From: an uncultured Bacteroidales bacterium
Lineage (GTDB): Bacteria; Bacteroidota; Bacteroidia; Bacteroidales; ML635J-15
Reading direction: 5' to 3'
DNA: 64,000 nucleotides
NCBI GenBank assembly: GCA_905234755.1
Contig: CAJOIT010000012.1
Location: 1-64,000 of the forward strand
A model generated the notes under the pieces. The model ran no database searches. It was given only the letters and a program-made list of their open reading frames with translations, and had not been told where the DNA came from. Numbering within the stretch: position 1 is the first letter of the stretch; each line of letters starts with the position of its first letter. Shown here piece by piece: positions 44,744-53,460 of the stretch. The translations under genes were made by a program, and so were the position numbers.

Positions 44744-45298
44744 TTAGTAACTTTCTATTGCTTCCAGTAGCTTGTAAATCGATGATGATGGATTTGTATT
44801 TTCATTAAGTGCTTTTGCCCGTTTAATGGCAATTTCCTTGTTGTTCCATAAAAACTGTTGCTGAGCATCGTTAATGATAGGTTTCTTGTAATTTTTCCAA
44901 TCAGGATGAGACTTGCATAAGGTAGAATTGCAGTTGTTTGTAGAAATGTATGCCGTTTGTTCCTTACAATGCAGCAAAAACCACAATTCAATGCAAGGAT
45001 CGCTACATAGCCAAATTGCATTGCACGATTTAAGTTTTTCTTTTACCGATGCAACATCCAAATCGTACATAAGAAATGTTGTTATCTGTTCGTGTTGCGA
45101 CAATTTCAGTTCTTTCTGTTGCTTGCTTATTATTTGTTGGGAAATCTGATTACCTTCAGTTTTAGGAACAATTTTAATTGGCGATTTATATTGTCGTCTT
45201 AGGAAATCTATGTAGTTTTCCTCCGTTTCTCCCTCGCAGAAAACAAGAAAGACTCGCTTCATTTTTCTTGGAGCCTTTTTCTCTCTTCCTCTAGCCAT
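44744..45298 (-). CDS. rloB: RloB family protein
   Basis: A 184-aa protein with the RloB signature: a basic N-terminus (MARGREKKAPRKMKRVFLVF), CEGETEENYIDFL, LMYDLDVASVKEKL and SDPCIELWFLLHCKEQ. The E...D-D arrangement recalls TOPRIM-like nucleases. It follows the RloA gene with a 1-bp gap. RloAB pairs are found beside restriction-modification loci and are considered phage-defence modules. Confidence 0.88.
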   Translation of the reverse strand: MARGREKKAPRKMKRVFLVFCEGETEENYIDFLRRQYKSPIKIVPKTEGNQISQQIISKQQKELKLSQHEQITTFLMYDLDVASVKEKLKSCNAIWLCSDPCIELWFLLHCKEQTAYISTNNCNSTLCKSHPDWKNYKKPIINDAQQQFLWNNKEIAIKRAKALNENTNPSSSIYKLLEAIESY

Positions 45299-45299
45299 A

Positions 45300-46538
45300 T
45301 TAGTCCTCCAATAATTTTTTCAAACTTCCTACCGAAGAGCTAACTATCGGTATTGCATCGAAACGACCTTGCTTGTAGCCCTTTTCTGCATCCATATTGT
45401 CACGGAAATCCTTGAAATCGAATAGGGAATACACATCGGTTGAACCATCATCCTTTTTGTTTACAAATAGAATCTGGTCCTTTCTTAAACGGTCGGTGTC
45501 GATAAGGCTTGTATTGTGTGATGTAAATAGGAGTTGCGAATTTGAAGATGCGTGAATAAGGTCAAGAATAAAATCCGCCAAAAAAGTGTGCAGGCTTATA
45601 TCGAATTCGTCAACCATCAAGGTTTTTTTATTTCTCACGACATCAAGCAAACGCAAAAGCATTCCAAACAGTTGCTTTGTTCCGCTCGATTCCTCGGCCA
45701 TCATATCGAATGGGATTTTTGGCGCGAACTTATGATATGTAAAAAATTTAATGACATCAACTTCTTTAAGTTCCGAGGGGGCGGCATTAGTACCAATTGC
45801 AATGTTAAGGCTAAGTTGCTGTACTTTTTCTTTACGGATTTCAATATCGCAAATATCACTGTCGCATACATTTAACGCTTCGAGGACAACTTTCTTGTTC
45901 TTGACAAATAATTCTTCAATGTTGCTGTCGTTTAACTGAACAAGGTCAAGCATAAATGTGTTCAAGAAATACATAAACAGTTTTTGTGCCAGTTCCCTGT
46001 TCATCGAACTTGCCCTACTTAGAAACAAGTTTTTTGAGCTAGTATTGAAAACCACATCATTTGCCCTTGGAATTGCACCTTCAGCAAAAGAGAATTCTTT
46101 GCCTTTGCGTGAATAAATCTTAGCTCTCCTTTTCTTCGGGTAATAGTATAGGCTTTCTTCCAAAATCTCGTTACGGTTAAGAGCAAATGAATATTCGTAT
46201 TCCACATTGTCGCATACAAAATCTACAAGGAAACGGCTGGGTTTCTGATTCCAACCATCAAATTTAAATGGCTGGAAATTAAATATTGTGTTCTCGTTAT
46301 GCAGATGCGATTGGAATATCAAATGGCAACAAAACCTAATAGCTTTTACAATATTAGATTTCCCTGATGCGTTTGGACCGAACAATCCAATGGATTTCAA
46401 CACTTTCTGCCCGTTCCATTCAATAGTATTTTGTTCGAGCAGGCGAGCTTGTTTTGTATTGATATTTCCTGCGCGGAAATCAATCGTTATTTTCTCTTTG
46501 ATTGAAAAGAAATTCTCTAGTTCGATTTTTAGTAGCAT
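45300..46538 (-). CDS. rloA: RloA family AAA ATPase
   Basis: A 412-aa ABC/SMC-type ATPase of the AAA_15 kind: IELENFFSIKEKITIDF, Walker A GPNASGKSNIV, signature region SSGTKQLFGMLLRLL, Walker B KTLMVDEFDISLH and the H-loop LLFTSHNTSLID. The ATG at 46538 is chosen because a -7 box (TATTTTTG on the minus strand, 46566-46573) lies within the longer TTG-initiated frame. It should drive or gate the RloB effector. Confidence 0.88.
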   Translation of the reverse strand: MLLKIELENFFSIKEKITIDFRAGNINTKQARLLEQNTIEWNGQKVLKSIGLFGPNASGKSNIVKAIRFCCHLIFQSHLHNENTIFNFQPFKFDGWNQKPSRFLVDFVCDNVEYEYSFALNRNEILEESLYYYPKKRRAKIYSRKGKEFSFAEGAIPRANDVVFNTSSKNLFLSRASSMNRELAQKLFMYFLNTFMLDLVQLNDSNIEELFVKNKKVVLEALNVCDSDICDIEIRKEKVQQLSLNIAIGTNAAPSELKEVDVIKFFTYHKFAPKIPFDMMAEESSGTKQLFGMLLRLLDVVRNKKTLMVDEFDISLHTFLADFILDLIHASSNSQLLFTSHNTSLIDTDRLRKDQILFVNKKDDGSTDVYSLFDFKDFRDNMDAEKGYKQGRFDAIPIVSSSVGSLKKLLED

Positions 46539-46783
46539 AAAAACCTTGTTGTTGTAAAATTTTTGCAAAAATAGTAACTAAATCCGAATTGGCAAGGATT
46601 TTAATTTATAATTGGAAATAAATTTTTGTTAAGCTAATCCTATTTCCTTTGTCATGATATTCTTCTCCGCTAATATAACACTATTTTTCATTCCGCCTGT
46701 GGCATAGGTTCACATTGGGTTTTGTTTATAGCTCTATATTATAAACATAAATATACACTTTTATTGGATTATCTTCTGTCAAA

Positions 46784-46888
46784 TTAATTTATAGTAACTA
46801 TTTGATCCAAAACCTCTAATCCGTGTGCCGCTAATGTATACGATGTTTTTGTTAGTCTCCATTCCTCGTCTAAATGTACCCATTTATT
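46784..46888 (-). pseudogene. Short gene remnant
   Basis: Thirty-four codons before a TAA read NKWVHLDEEWRLTKTSYTLA and AHGLEVLDQIVTIN, with an in-frame stop just upstream and no start codon. It looks like the C-terminus of a lost gene. The rest of 46539-46912 is AT-rich with no other feature seen. Confidence 0.3.
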
Positions 46889-46912
46889 AATTTAATACCC
46901 AATTTTATGTAC

Positions 46913-47143
46913 TTATTCTAAAGATTTTTCCATTCCAGTCGTCACAGCAACTTTTATTTTATCCAACAATTCATTCATTTTTGATTTCTCTTGCTCATCA
47001 AGGTTTCCCCAATCACACACGATAGTGTTTTCTTGCATTAGTTGTGATAGCATTTCGACATAATCAAAATCATTTAATACGGTTCCTTTTTCAATCTGAA
47101 CTTGAATATCGCCAGATTCTGTCTTTTTAAAATATAGTTTCAT
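46913..47143 (-). CDS. Small acidic protein, third gene of the TrlF-like operon
   Basis: A 76-aa protein (MKLYFKKTESGDIQVQIEKG, QENTIVCDWGNLDEQEKSKM) with an N-terminal beta hairpin and a C-terminal helix. It begins 1 bp after the PHP-ATPase stop, so it is tightly coupled to it. No family is recognised. It may be an accessory or regulatory subunit. Confidence 0.65.
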   Translation of the reverse strand: MKLYFKKTESGDIQVQIEKGTVLNDFDYVEMLSQLMQENTIVCDWGNLDEQEKSKMNELLDKIKVAVTTGMEKSLE

Positions 47144-47144
47144 T

Positions 47145-49469
47145 TTATTCTGTGAATTTCTTTAAGTTGTATTTCTTTACTCTTTTCTTGATAGATGATT
47201 TTCCACCATCGGTAATTGATGCAATTAGATCCAATACTGGTATTCCATCAATCTCCCCTTCTAATGGTGCAGACCTGATACATATTTTCCCTTTGGCATT
47301 CTCGCAATAGATTATTTGTTGAGCATCTCCCATCATTGGGATTGTTGCATTGTGGGAAACTAAAATTATTTGTTTTTTAGTCTTGACTTTCTTTATTGCC
47401 TCTACAAGACCATCATTAATATACTTTGTTGCCAAATTATCTTCTGGTTGGTCAATGATTATTGGGGCAATATCTTTATCATAACCCAAAATAAGGTCTA
47501 ACAAAACCGATGTTTTCCATCCTGCACTTAGATTTTCAAAATCCTTACCATCTTTGGTGATAATTTTATAGATGGTCTTATTTTTTTGAGAAAAATCATC
47601 ATATACATGATTTGAGAAATCATCATAATCTTGAACTTTAGGTCTTTGCTTGCTATAGTTTGATTCAAAAAGGTTACATGGTTGGATATTTCCAAAATCA
47701 TCTATTTTTTTGCCAGTTTTCAGCAAACCATTAAAGACATCTAAAACAGTTGTTCTATCCATCTTAAATTGGTTGCTAATATACAAGTGGTGTTCAGCAG
47801 AAACAATCTCTTTTGTGTCTATACTTACTTGGTAATCTGCAATAGAATCAAGATGCTTTTTGAATTTTCTGTTTAGATAAACATATCGGCTGATATTACT
47901 GATTAATCCATCAAACTCTTGTGTTTTTGTTTGTTCTTCTTGATTCTCAGCTTTTAACTGTGAATCATAATTATCTGATGCTTTTTGGATTACATCAAAT
48001 ACAGAATCTTCTAATTCACTATATTTATATATTATTTGTAATAATTCAATCAACTCGTCAATGTTTTTTGTAGGAACATTGGCGAAAGGATTTCCGTCAA
48101 TAATCTTCTTTATTTCGTTTAATGTAGTGATATGAGTATCTTTTTTCGATTTCGAATAACTAATTTTGTTTCTGATTTCTTCTTTTGGAATAAAAATAGT
48201 AAAAAGGTTCTTTTTAACCGCCGCCATGACCAAAAGATGCCCAATTTGAGGAGTCTTTTTGAATTTGTTTTCTATGTTTTCAATATCTTTTACAGTTTGG
48301 ATCAGCTGTGAAATGTCTTTTTTCAAAGTAATCAAACTGGTTTCAACTAGATTTAACACTTCTCTGTTATCAGGGAAGATACCCTTAACAATATCAATAT
48401 CTTCAATTTTATGCTCATCATCATTTCCGACAACTTTCATAATATAATTCTGGCTCAAATAATGAGGTTGAATATTTGATGGATTAATAATGTTTATTTT
48501 ATCTACATCAAAAGTTTTATAGTCAGAATCTTCGAAACTACAATTTGACAATTTTCGCCAAATAGAGTCAACTAAAAGTGTTTTTCCACTTGAAGAACCG
48601 CCTATTATAACATTTAATCCAGAACTAAAACTAACGTCAACGTCAATCTTGTCGTTTGAATATTTTACTTGCTCAATATACTCTGCCCACGAGTTAGGCT
48701 TTTCATTTTGGTATACCAACCTTGATTTTTCAGATAGAGATAACCGTAACCCTTCAAACGTAGGATTAGCGAACATCCATGTTGGAATAAGAGGTTCAGC
48801 CTTGGAATCTTTTGCCTCGGGATAACGTGCTGGATTATAATTGTCGGAACAAGTAATAAGGTTAATAAATCCACTTATACCTAAACGTTTAAAATATTGA
48901 TCCGTTTCGTCTCTGCCGCTTTCACTCCTTGCTGTAAAGCCGTCAAACTGATTATAATAAATACTTCTTTCCATCATGGAATCAAATCTTCTACCTTCTG
49001 GGATTGCCTTATTGAATGTCGCATGAGTTTGCCCACCATGAGGTAACAAGACAAAATCATGGGAATCAAATTCATTTATTATCATCTCCAATGTGGGAAT
49101 ACTATCATCCTTTTTCTCTACTATTTTATTCGGATATAATTTGTCAAGAATAGTATTTATATTATCAATATTTTCTTCTGTAATATCATCTTTGAAAATC
49201 ATATGACAATGATATGCTTCTGTATTTTTAACATAGTGAATGTGCAATTCTACACCAAGAAGCATGTGAATATCAGCACCACATTTTGACAACGCATCCA
49301 AATACACTTTCTTGTTAATGGTATTATGGTCAGAAAACGAGATTAAGGCATTCTGACCTTGTGCAGATTGCCTTATATTTTTAAACAACGAATCAATATC
49401 ATAATTCAAATTCAAGTTGTTAGGATTCTCGGAAGTATGAATGTGTATGTCTATGTATACGGATTCCAT
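47145..49469 (-). CDS. TrlF-like protein: PHP hydrolase fused to SMC-type ATPase
   Basis: A 774-aa protein. Residues 1-260 form a PHP domain with metal ligands His9/His11 (DIHIHTS), Asp47/His48 (SFSDHNT), LGVELHIH and LLPHGGQTHATF. From about residue 270 an ABC-type ATPase begins (LNVIIGGSSSGKTLLVDSIW, Walker A about 290-297), interrupted by a long coiled coil, then FENLSAGWKTSVLLDL, Walker B PIIIDQPEDNL and IILVSHNATIPMMG. The layout matches TrlF-family ATPases found in defence islands. The nuclease or phosphatase substrate is unknown. Confidence 0.82.
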   Translation of the reverse strand: MESVYIDIHIHTSENPNNLNLNYDIDSLFKNIRQSAQGQNALISFSDHNTINKKVYLDALSKCGADIHMLLGVELHIHYVKNTEAYHCHMIFKDDITEENIDNINTILDKLYPNKIVEKKDDSIPTLEMIINEFDSHDFVLLPHGGQTHATFNKAIPEGRRFDSMMERSIYYNQFDGFTARSESGRDETDQYFKRLGISGFINLITCSDNYNPARYPEAKDSKAEPLIPTWMFANPTFEGLRLSLSEKSRLVYQNEKPNSWAEYIEQVKYSNDKIDVDVSFSSGLNVIIGGSSSGKTLLVDSIWRKLSNCSFEDSDYKTFDVDKINIINPSNIQPHYLSQNYIMKVVGNDDEHKIEDIDIVKGIFPDNREVLNLVETSLITLKKDISQLIQTVKDIENIENKFKKTPQIGHLLVMAAVKKNLFTIFIPKEEIRNKISYSKSKKDTHITTLNEIKKIIDGNPFANVPTKNIDELIELLQIIYKYSELEDSVFDVIQKASDNYDSQLKAENQEEQTKTQEFDGLISNISRYVYLNRKFKKHLDSIADYQVSIDTKEIVSAEHHLYISNQFKMDRTTVLDVFNGLLKTGKKIDDFGNIQPCNLFESNYSKQRPKVQDYDDFSNHVYDDFSQKNKTIYKIITKDGKDFENLSAGWKTSVLLDLILGYDKDIAPIIIDQPEDNLATKYINDGLVEAIKKVKTKKQIILVSHNATIPMMGDAQQIIYCENAKGKICIRSAPLEGEIDGIPVLDLIASITDGGKSSIKKRVKKYNLKKFTE

Positions 49470-49487
49470 AGCCTCTTAGGTTTTAAA

Positions 49488-49643
49488 CTATTTGTAAATC
49501 TGATTATGTGATGAACCTCTTTTTTCTTTCTCATACGCCACTCTTGTTATCCTCATTCCTGAATTCAATACCAGCACTTCTTCGTAATTTAAACCGAAGC
49601 GATGTATGTCAGATTCTAATATGTCGTTCGTTCTCTTTGTCAT
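49488..49643 (-). CDS. 51-aa ORF heading the TrlF-like operon
   Basis: ATG at 49643, 51 codons, TAG. The product is MTKRTNDILESDIHRFGLNY, EEVLVLNSGMRITRVAYEKE, KRGSSHNQIYK, with a normal amino-acid composition. It lies 20 bp after a -7 box (49664-49671) and ends 18 bp before the PHP-ATPase start, as expected for a first gene in the operon. No family is recognised. Confidence 0.6.
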   Translation of the reverse strand: MTKRTNDILESDIHRFGLNYEEVLVLNSGMRITRVAYEKEKRGSSHNQIYK

Positions 49644-49663
49644 AAGAGATATTTATCAAGGGT

Positions 49664-49671
49664 CAAAGATA
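49664..49671 (-). promoter_or_regulatory. -7 promoter element of the TrlF-like operon
   Basis: CAAAGATA on the plus strand reads TATCTTTG leftward, 20 bp before the 51-aa ORF. Confidence 0.55.
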
Positions 49672-49853
49672 CTTCTTTTTTATTATATGTTATGTAAAAT
49701 TGTTGCTTTTGATAAAGTAGTAATAATATTGTAGAAATCCATGACGATTTTTCACTGGTTCATTTTCTTCTTTCAAAATAGTTTCAACTGGTTAAAATTT
49801 GTAACCAGTTCATTTCGATAAAAATTTGCCATTAAGGTTTCTAATATTCAACT

Positions 49854-49963
49854 GAGGCTGTCCAAAAAGTCTTTTTTGTCGTTTCTTTATTCGGATATCT
49901 ATTGGAAGGAATCCACAAATATTGAAATCTCAGATGGTTAATTTTACTTTTTAGACAGCCTCT
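49854..49963. mobile_element. ~110-bp MITE-like element
   Basis: Terminal inverted repeats GAGGCTGTCCAAAAAGT (left) and ACTTTTTAGACAGCCTC (right) differ at one position. The ends resemble those of IS elements common in Bacteroidota. There is no transposase. No clear target duplication is seen. The rest of 49644-49992 is AT-rich and featureless. Confidence 0.7.
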
Positions 49964-49992
49964 AGTTCAATTTACGCCTAATATATATGGTA

Positions 49993-50427
49993 CTATATGC
50001 TTATCCCAAGCCTTTCAATTGCTTCATCCTTAACTTTTTCCAGCTCTTCGACATTATATTCATTTTTCTTGATTCGCTGAAATATGTCATTAGCAATAGC
50101 ATTTTTTTCTGGGTTAAGCGGAAATCTGTCTGGATGACATTTTACCTTTAACTTGTCATATAGTTGCTTAGAATTGAACGCACTATTTATTACATTGCTG
50201 AAATTGACATTGCCTTGTTCTTTTGCTTGTTGTTTCAGCATGTCAAGATTGTCAACTGGCTTTGTTTTTGTTCTTCTATGAACCAACAGTATTACGACTA
50301 ACAGCAAGATTACAGATGTCGAAACAATTGCAATCCATATCCAACTATTAGATTCTGATAATCCAGCCTGTTGAGCGACAACATTCAAACTATCGCTAAT
50401 AACCTTTAATGTATCTGTACTTTCCAT
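49993..50427 (-). CDS. Membrane protein with C-terminal J-domain-like segment
   Basis: A 144-aa protein: one transmembrane helix at about residues 28-49, a linker, then residues 89-144 (LYDKLKVKCHPDRFPLNPEK, NAIANDIFQRIKKNEYNVEE, LEKVKDEAIERLGI). The HPD tripeptide (98-100) between two helices is the hallmark of J-domains. The same segment without HPD occurs twice in each of the proteins encoded at 50852 and 52002. It is the last gene of the leftward cluster. Confidence 0.7.
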   Translation of the reverse strand: MESTDTLKVISDSLNVVAQQAGLSESNSWIWIAIVSTSVILLLVVILLVHRRTKTKPVDNLDMLKQQAKEQGNVNFSNVINSAFNSKQLYDKLKVKCHPDRFPLNPEKNAIANDIFQRIKKNEYNVEELEKVKDEAIERLGISI

Positions 50428-50437
50428 TGCTATATTT

Positions 50438-50839
50438 TTAACTACCTAACATCAAATGTTCCTTTAGTGCCCAACGACAACCATAATTGCCGACATCGCA
50501 ATGCACTTCAAGGGTATCCCATCCAAGTACAACCAACTGACGAACAAGTTGTTCGTTACTTAATATTGCCTGTCCAATAAATACAATATCTTGCTTGCTT
50601 AGCTGTGCTCCGCTCAATACACAAATTCTAAAACCAGAAGCCATCCACCGCGAGAATGAATGTCTATAATCACTACAACCGCGCGAAATGCTTGCCTTTA
50701 GGCACGAAGGTACATACCCAGCGACCCAGGCTTGCTGTGCTGCCATATTAAAGTCTTTTACAAGTTGCAATCTGTCGTTCCTCTCACGGAACCAACTTAG
50801 TATCCTATTCCATAAATTTGCTATCGGCATGGTATTCAA
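50438..50839 (-). CDS. Hypothetical 133-aa cluster protein
   Basis: No known domain. The sequence (IANLWNRILSWFRERNDRLQ, SRGCSDYRHSFSRWMASGFR, LVRQLVVLGWDTLEVHCDVG) has basic/amphipathic helices and a C-terminal beta part. I believe similar proteins accompany J-like membrane proteins in other Bacteroidales, but cannot verify it here. Spacing of 10-12 bp on both sides shows it belongs to the operon. The start may be the second Met (MPIANLW). Confidence 0.6.
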   Translation of the reverse strand: MNTMPIANLWNRILSWFRERNDRLQLVKDFNMAAQQAWVAGYVPSCLKASISRGCSDYRHSFSRWMASGFRICVLSGAQLSKQDIVFIGQAILSNEQLVRQLVVLGWDTLEVHCDVGNYGCRWALKEHLMLGS

Positions 50840-50851
50840 TTATTTATTTTT

Positions 50852-51793
50852 TTAATGTGGGAAAATACATAATCCCAGAATTGCAAAAATTATAGTCCAA
50901 AATATTACTAAAATTATAGTCCAAGTTGTTTTTCTATCATCAGACCTCTTTTCTTCTATTCTTTGAATAACCCTGTTATAATATTGTTCGTTAATCGAAT
51001 CTGCTTGTTTTGTATTATTCAATGCCGCTATTGCTACATTAGTGTCAACAGAAATTCTCCTCGCTATCATTTTTCTTGTATAATAATCTTTTTCTGTAGG
51101 GTCATATTTGAAGGCTTCCCTCAACATTTGTATTGCAGTAAAATAACTAACCCTTAATATTAGTGTGTCAAAAATATCTCTTATGTGGTGTGTTTTTACC
51201 AATTCATCTTTTAGAACAGAACCTGACACATAATTTGAAAGAGCATAATAATCCACTTTTTGTATGTAACCATTTATCTTGCTTAAGATTAAAGCATATT
51301 TTGATTCCAAAATAAATTCCTTGGCATCATTTTCTATTCGTTCCAATTCAATGATATTGTCTGCATTATGTTTTATTCTTGACTCAAAATGTATCGCTTT
51401 ATTTACCATTTCCTCATTGTATGGGTTCTTGAACAAGGACGGATTACAATACTTTGTCAAGTAATTGTACTTTTCTTCAGTAGAAATGGTTATTCCCAAT
51501 TCCACTATTGCCTCATTTCTGATAGAAATCAATTCAGTAGAATTTTTGTCCTGAACTTTTCTTAATTGTCCATAAATTCTATTTGCTTTTGTCGCCATTT
51601 CCTCATCTCCACTAAAATTTGTGAAATCGCATTTGGCTAGTAACTCATCGTACAATGATTTGTATTGGCTTGCAATTGGATTTGGATATTTGGGTTTGCT
51701 TGGCGTAGCTTCCATATCCACAAAATTCGGCTCAACTTCGGAATTGTTTCCTCCGAAATACGCCCAAGGGTTTGTACTTTCGGTATTGCCCAT
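50852..51793 (-). CDS. C-tail-anchored protein with two J-like repeats
   Basis: A 313-aa protein. Repeat A covers about residues 46-101 (SLYDELLAKCDFTNFSGDEE ... ISIRNEAIVELGI) and repeat B about 107-161 (KYNYLTKYCNPSLFKNPYNE ... ERIENDAKEFI). Both align with the HPD-containing segment encoded at 49993. A helical region and a single C-terminal transmembrane helix (about 290-311) follow. The repeats keep the Cys but not HPD, so classical Hsp70 stimulation is doubtful. Paralogue of the 52002-52751 product. Confidence 0.65.
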   Translation of the reverse strand: MGNTESTNPWAYFGGNNSEVEPNFVDMEATPSKPKYPNPIASQYKSLYDELLAKCDFTNFSGDEEMATKANRIYGQLRKVQDKNSTELISIRNEAIVELGITISTEEKYNYLTKYCNPSLFKNPYNEEMVNKAIHFESRIKHNADNIIELERIENDAKEFILESKYALILSKINGYIQKVDYYALSNYVSGSVLKDELVKTHHIRDIFDTLILRVSYFTAIQMLREAFKYDPTEKDYYTRKMIARRISVDTNVAIAALNNTKQADSINEQYYNRVIQRIEEKRSDDRKTTWTIILVIFWTIIFAILGLCIFPH

Positions 51794-51821
51794 CGTTAAA
51801 TTTTTTGAAAATTAATAAATG

Positions 51822-51968
51822 TTAATCCATGTCGTCCCAATCTTTCTTGTTGTTCTTTACTTTGCCTATAATAGCAAAGACCACAGCCGTTAAAATTCCT
51901 ATAAGCAATCCAACAAAAGCAGCTTCGCCACCGCTTGAATACCCTGATAATAGAACTAGTAATATCAT
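51822..51968 (-). CDS. 48-aa single-pass membrane protein
   Basis: ATG at 51968 to TAA: MILLVLLSGYSSGGEAAFVG, LLIGILTAVVFAIIGKVKNN, KKDWDDMD. A glycine-rich hydrophobic helix is followed by a charged tail. It lies between the two paralogous J-like genes with short gaps on either side (28 and 33 bp), so it is probably translated as part of the operon. Confidence 0.6.
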   Translation of the reverse strand: MILLVLLSGYSSGGEAAFVGLLIGILTAVVFAIIGKVKNNKKDWDDMD

Positions 51969-52001
51969 GACTTTTAATTTAATAACAAACAATATTAATC
52001 A

Positions 52002-52751
52002 TTATTTATTCAATCCGACACTAATAACAATCACAATAAAAGCTATGAATATTAATGCAAATGCAATTGTGGCAATTTTATCTTCTTTGTCATTCTTTCT
52101 TAATGACTCCGCTTCTATTTCATTTATTCTTGATTCAATTTCTTCTATTTGATTCTGAATACAGCTGTCAACGCCTAACTTCTTGTTGATATTTGTCGCT
52201 TCACGGCAATGTAGTTTCGCATTGGTGCAATCTCCGTATTCTATTGATTTCTTGCCAAAGTAAACTGAGCGTTTCAAAATAAAAGGCTTTGCTTCTATTT
52301 CAATCTGTTCAAGTTGCCGTATATTGTCAGCATTCTTTTTTACATTGTTTTCAAAATCAATTGCTTGCGCAATCAAGTCTTTGTCGTATGGTTCTTTGTA
52401 TTGTATAGGATTGAAGTATTCCATCAGTGAATTATATTTTTTCTCTGTGGAAATCTTTATGCCAAGTTTGTCGATGGCTTCATCCCTTATTTCTCTAAGC
52501 CTATTTAATGAATCTCCGCCTGCAAATTTTACTTTAGCATATATGTCATTAGCTATTTTTGCTTTTTCTAGATTATCTCTGAAATTTCCAAAGTCACATT
52601 TAGAAAGCAGTTCTTCATATAACGAGGAATATGAATCTGGTATTGGGTTAGGGTATTGTGGCGAGTCTTCATCCATATCCACAAATTTAGGCTCTGCTTC
52701 TGGATTGTTCTCAGGAAACAGATTGCTCCATGGGTTATTTGTTGAGTCCAT
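52002..52751 (-). CDS. C-tail-anchored protein with two J-like repeats (first gene)
   Basis: A 249-aa protein. The N-terminus (NPWSNLFPENNPEAEPKFVD) parallels that of the 50852 paralogue. Repeat A is SLYEELLSKCDFGNFRDNLE ... LREIRDEAIDKLGI and repeat B is KYNSLMEYFNPIQYKEPYDK ... LEQIEIEAKPFIL. A coiled-coil-like region and a C-terminal transmembrane helix (about 225-245) follow. It heads the leftward operon behind a structured leader. Confidence 0.65.
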   Translation of the reverse strand: MDSTNNPWSNLFPENNPEAEPKFVDMDEDSPQYPNPIPDSYSSLYEELLSKCDFGNFRDNLEKAKIANDIYAKVKFAGGDSLNRLREIRDEAIDKLGIKISTEKKYNSLMEYFNPIQYKEPYDKDLIAQAIDFENNVKKNADNIRQLEQIEIEAKPFILKRSVYFGKKSIEYGDCTNAKLHCREATNINKKLGVDSCIQNQIEEIESRINEIEAESLRKNDKEDKIATIAFALIFIAFIVIVISVGLNK

Positions 52752-52818
52752 TTAGGCAAAACACTTTTTCTCCGCAAAACTCCCAATGCGACATTTTTCT
52801 TACTTTAGTTAGGCATAT

Positions 52819-52916
52819 AAAAAAGAAGCGTGGAGTCTGTACTTATTGCCCGCTCCACATACAGAGGCCTTCGCATTGCCCAAACCAGCAAAACGAGCAA
52901 TGCAGAAGTCCACGCC
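52819..52916 (-). ncRNA. Structured leader RNA with three-way junction
   Basis: Read leftward, three stems are visible: GGCGTGGA with TCCACGC (52909-52915 / 52828-52834), GCATTGC with GCAATGC (52897-52903 / 52873-52879), and TCTGTA with TACAGA (52860-52865 / 52836-52841). The closing stem is followed by TTCTTTTTT (52819-52827), like an intrinsic terminator. It lies about 70 nt before the first J-like gene. A candidate minus-strand -7 box (TAATTTTG) is at 53067-53074. Attenuator or small RNA; the family is unknown. Confidence 0.55.
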
Positions 52917-53268
52917 GTATAACGATAATGGAATATCGTGTAACGCAGACATCTACTATTGCTATTGCCTTGACTGGTTTTCAGAAGTTTGCGAAGTTTC
53001 TGTATGTCAAAACAAAGCGTAAGTAAACGCCTATTTCAAATATGTCGTTCCATTGCTGGAACGCTACAAAATTATATTATATCCTGATTTCAGGAAAACT
53101 TTTGTGAATATTTTTTTGAAAGAGAATAAACAAACAGATAAGAAGATAGTTATATATTTTTTAATAGCGGTGTGAAACATCAAGAACATTCAAGCAATGC
53201 TTGTTCCCCATCCATCAGTTTGGTGATCACATCATAGTATAAATCTTAATAAATTTTTATTAATGACA

Positions 53269-53460
53269 AATTCAACCCGTTACAATCCGTAACCGTTTTG
53301 TTGCCATTATCTTCCTATTCCACTTTCAAAACAAATCCGCCTCCCGGTGCCAAATGGATGTCAATTTGCGAGGCTATGTTGGTGAGGCGCTCTACGCGAT
53401 AGTCACTGCCTTTGCGGTGTGCGTTTGCTCCGTCTTTGTATATAACGGCGTTTACACGAC
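53269..53460 (-). pseudogene. 3'-terminal remnant of a GH97 gene
   Basis: The reverse strand encodes VNAVIYKDGANAHRKGSDYR, VERLTNIASQIDIHLAPGGG, FVLKVE and a stop at 53315-53317. This matches the last residues of the intact GH97 protein (56985-58982), and 45 bp of downstream non-coding sequence match too. The rest of the gene is missing; the break at about 53455-53460 joins directly to dipeptidase sequence. Confidence 0.85.

Noticed and set aside
46600-46783. Possible gene in the gap between RloA and the TrlF-like operon
   Set aside because: AT-rich with stops in all frames; only the short remnant at 46784-46888 reads like protein.
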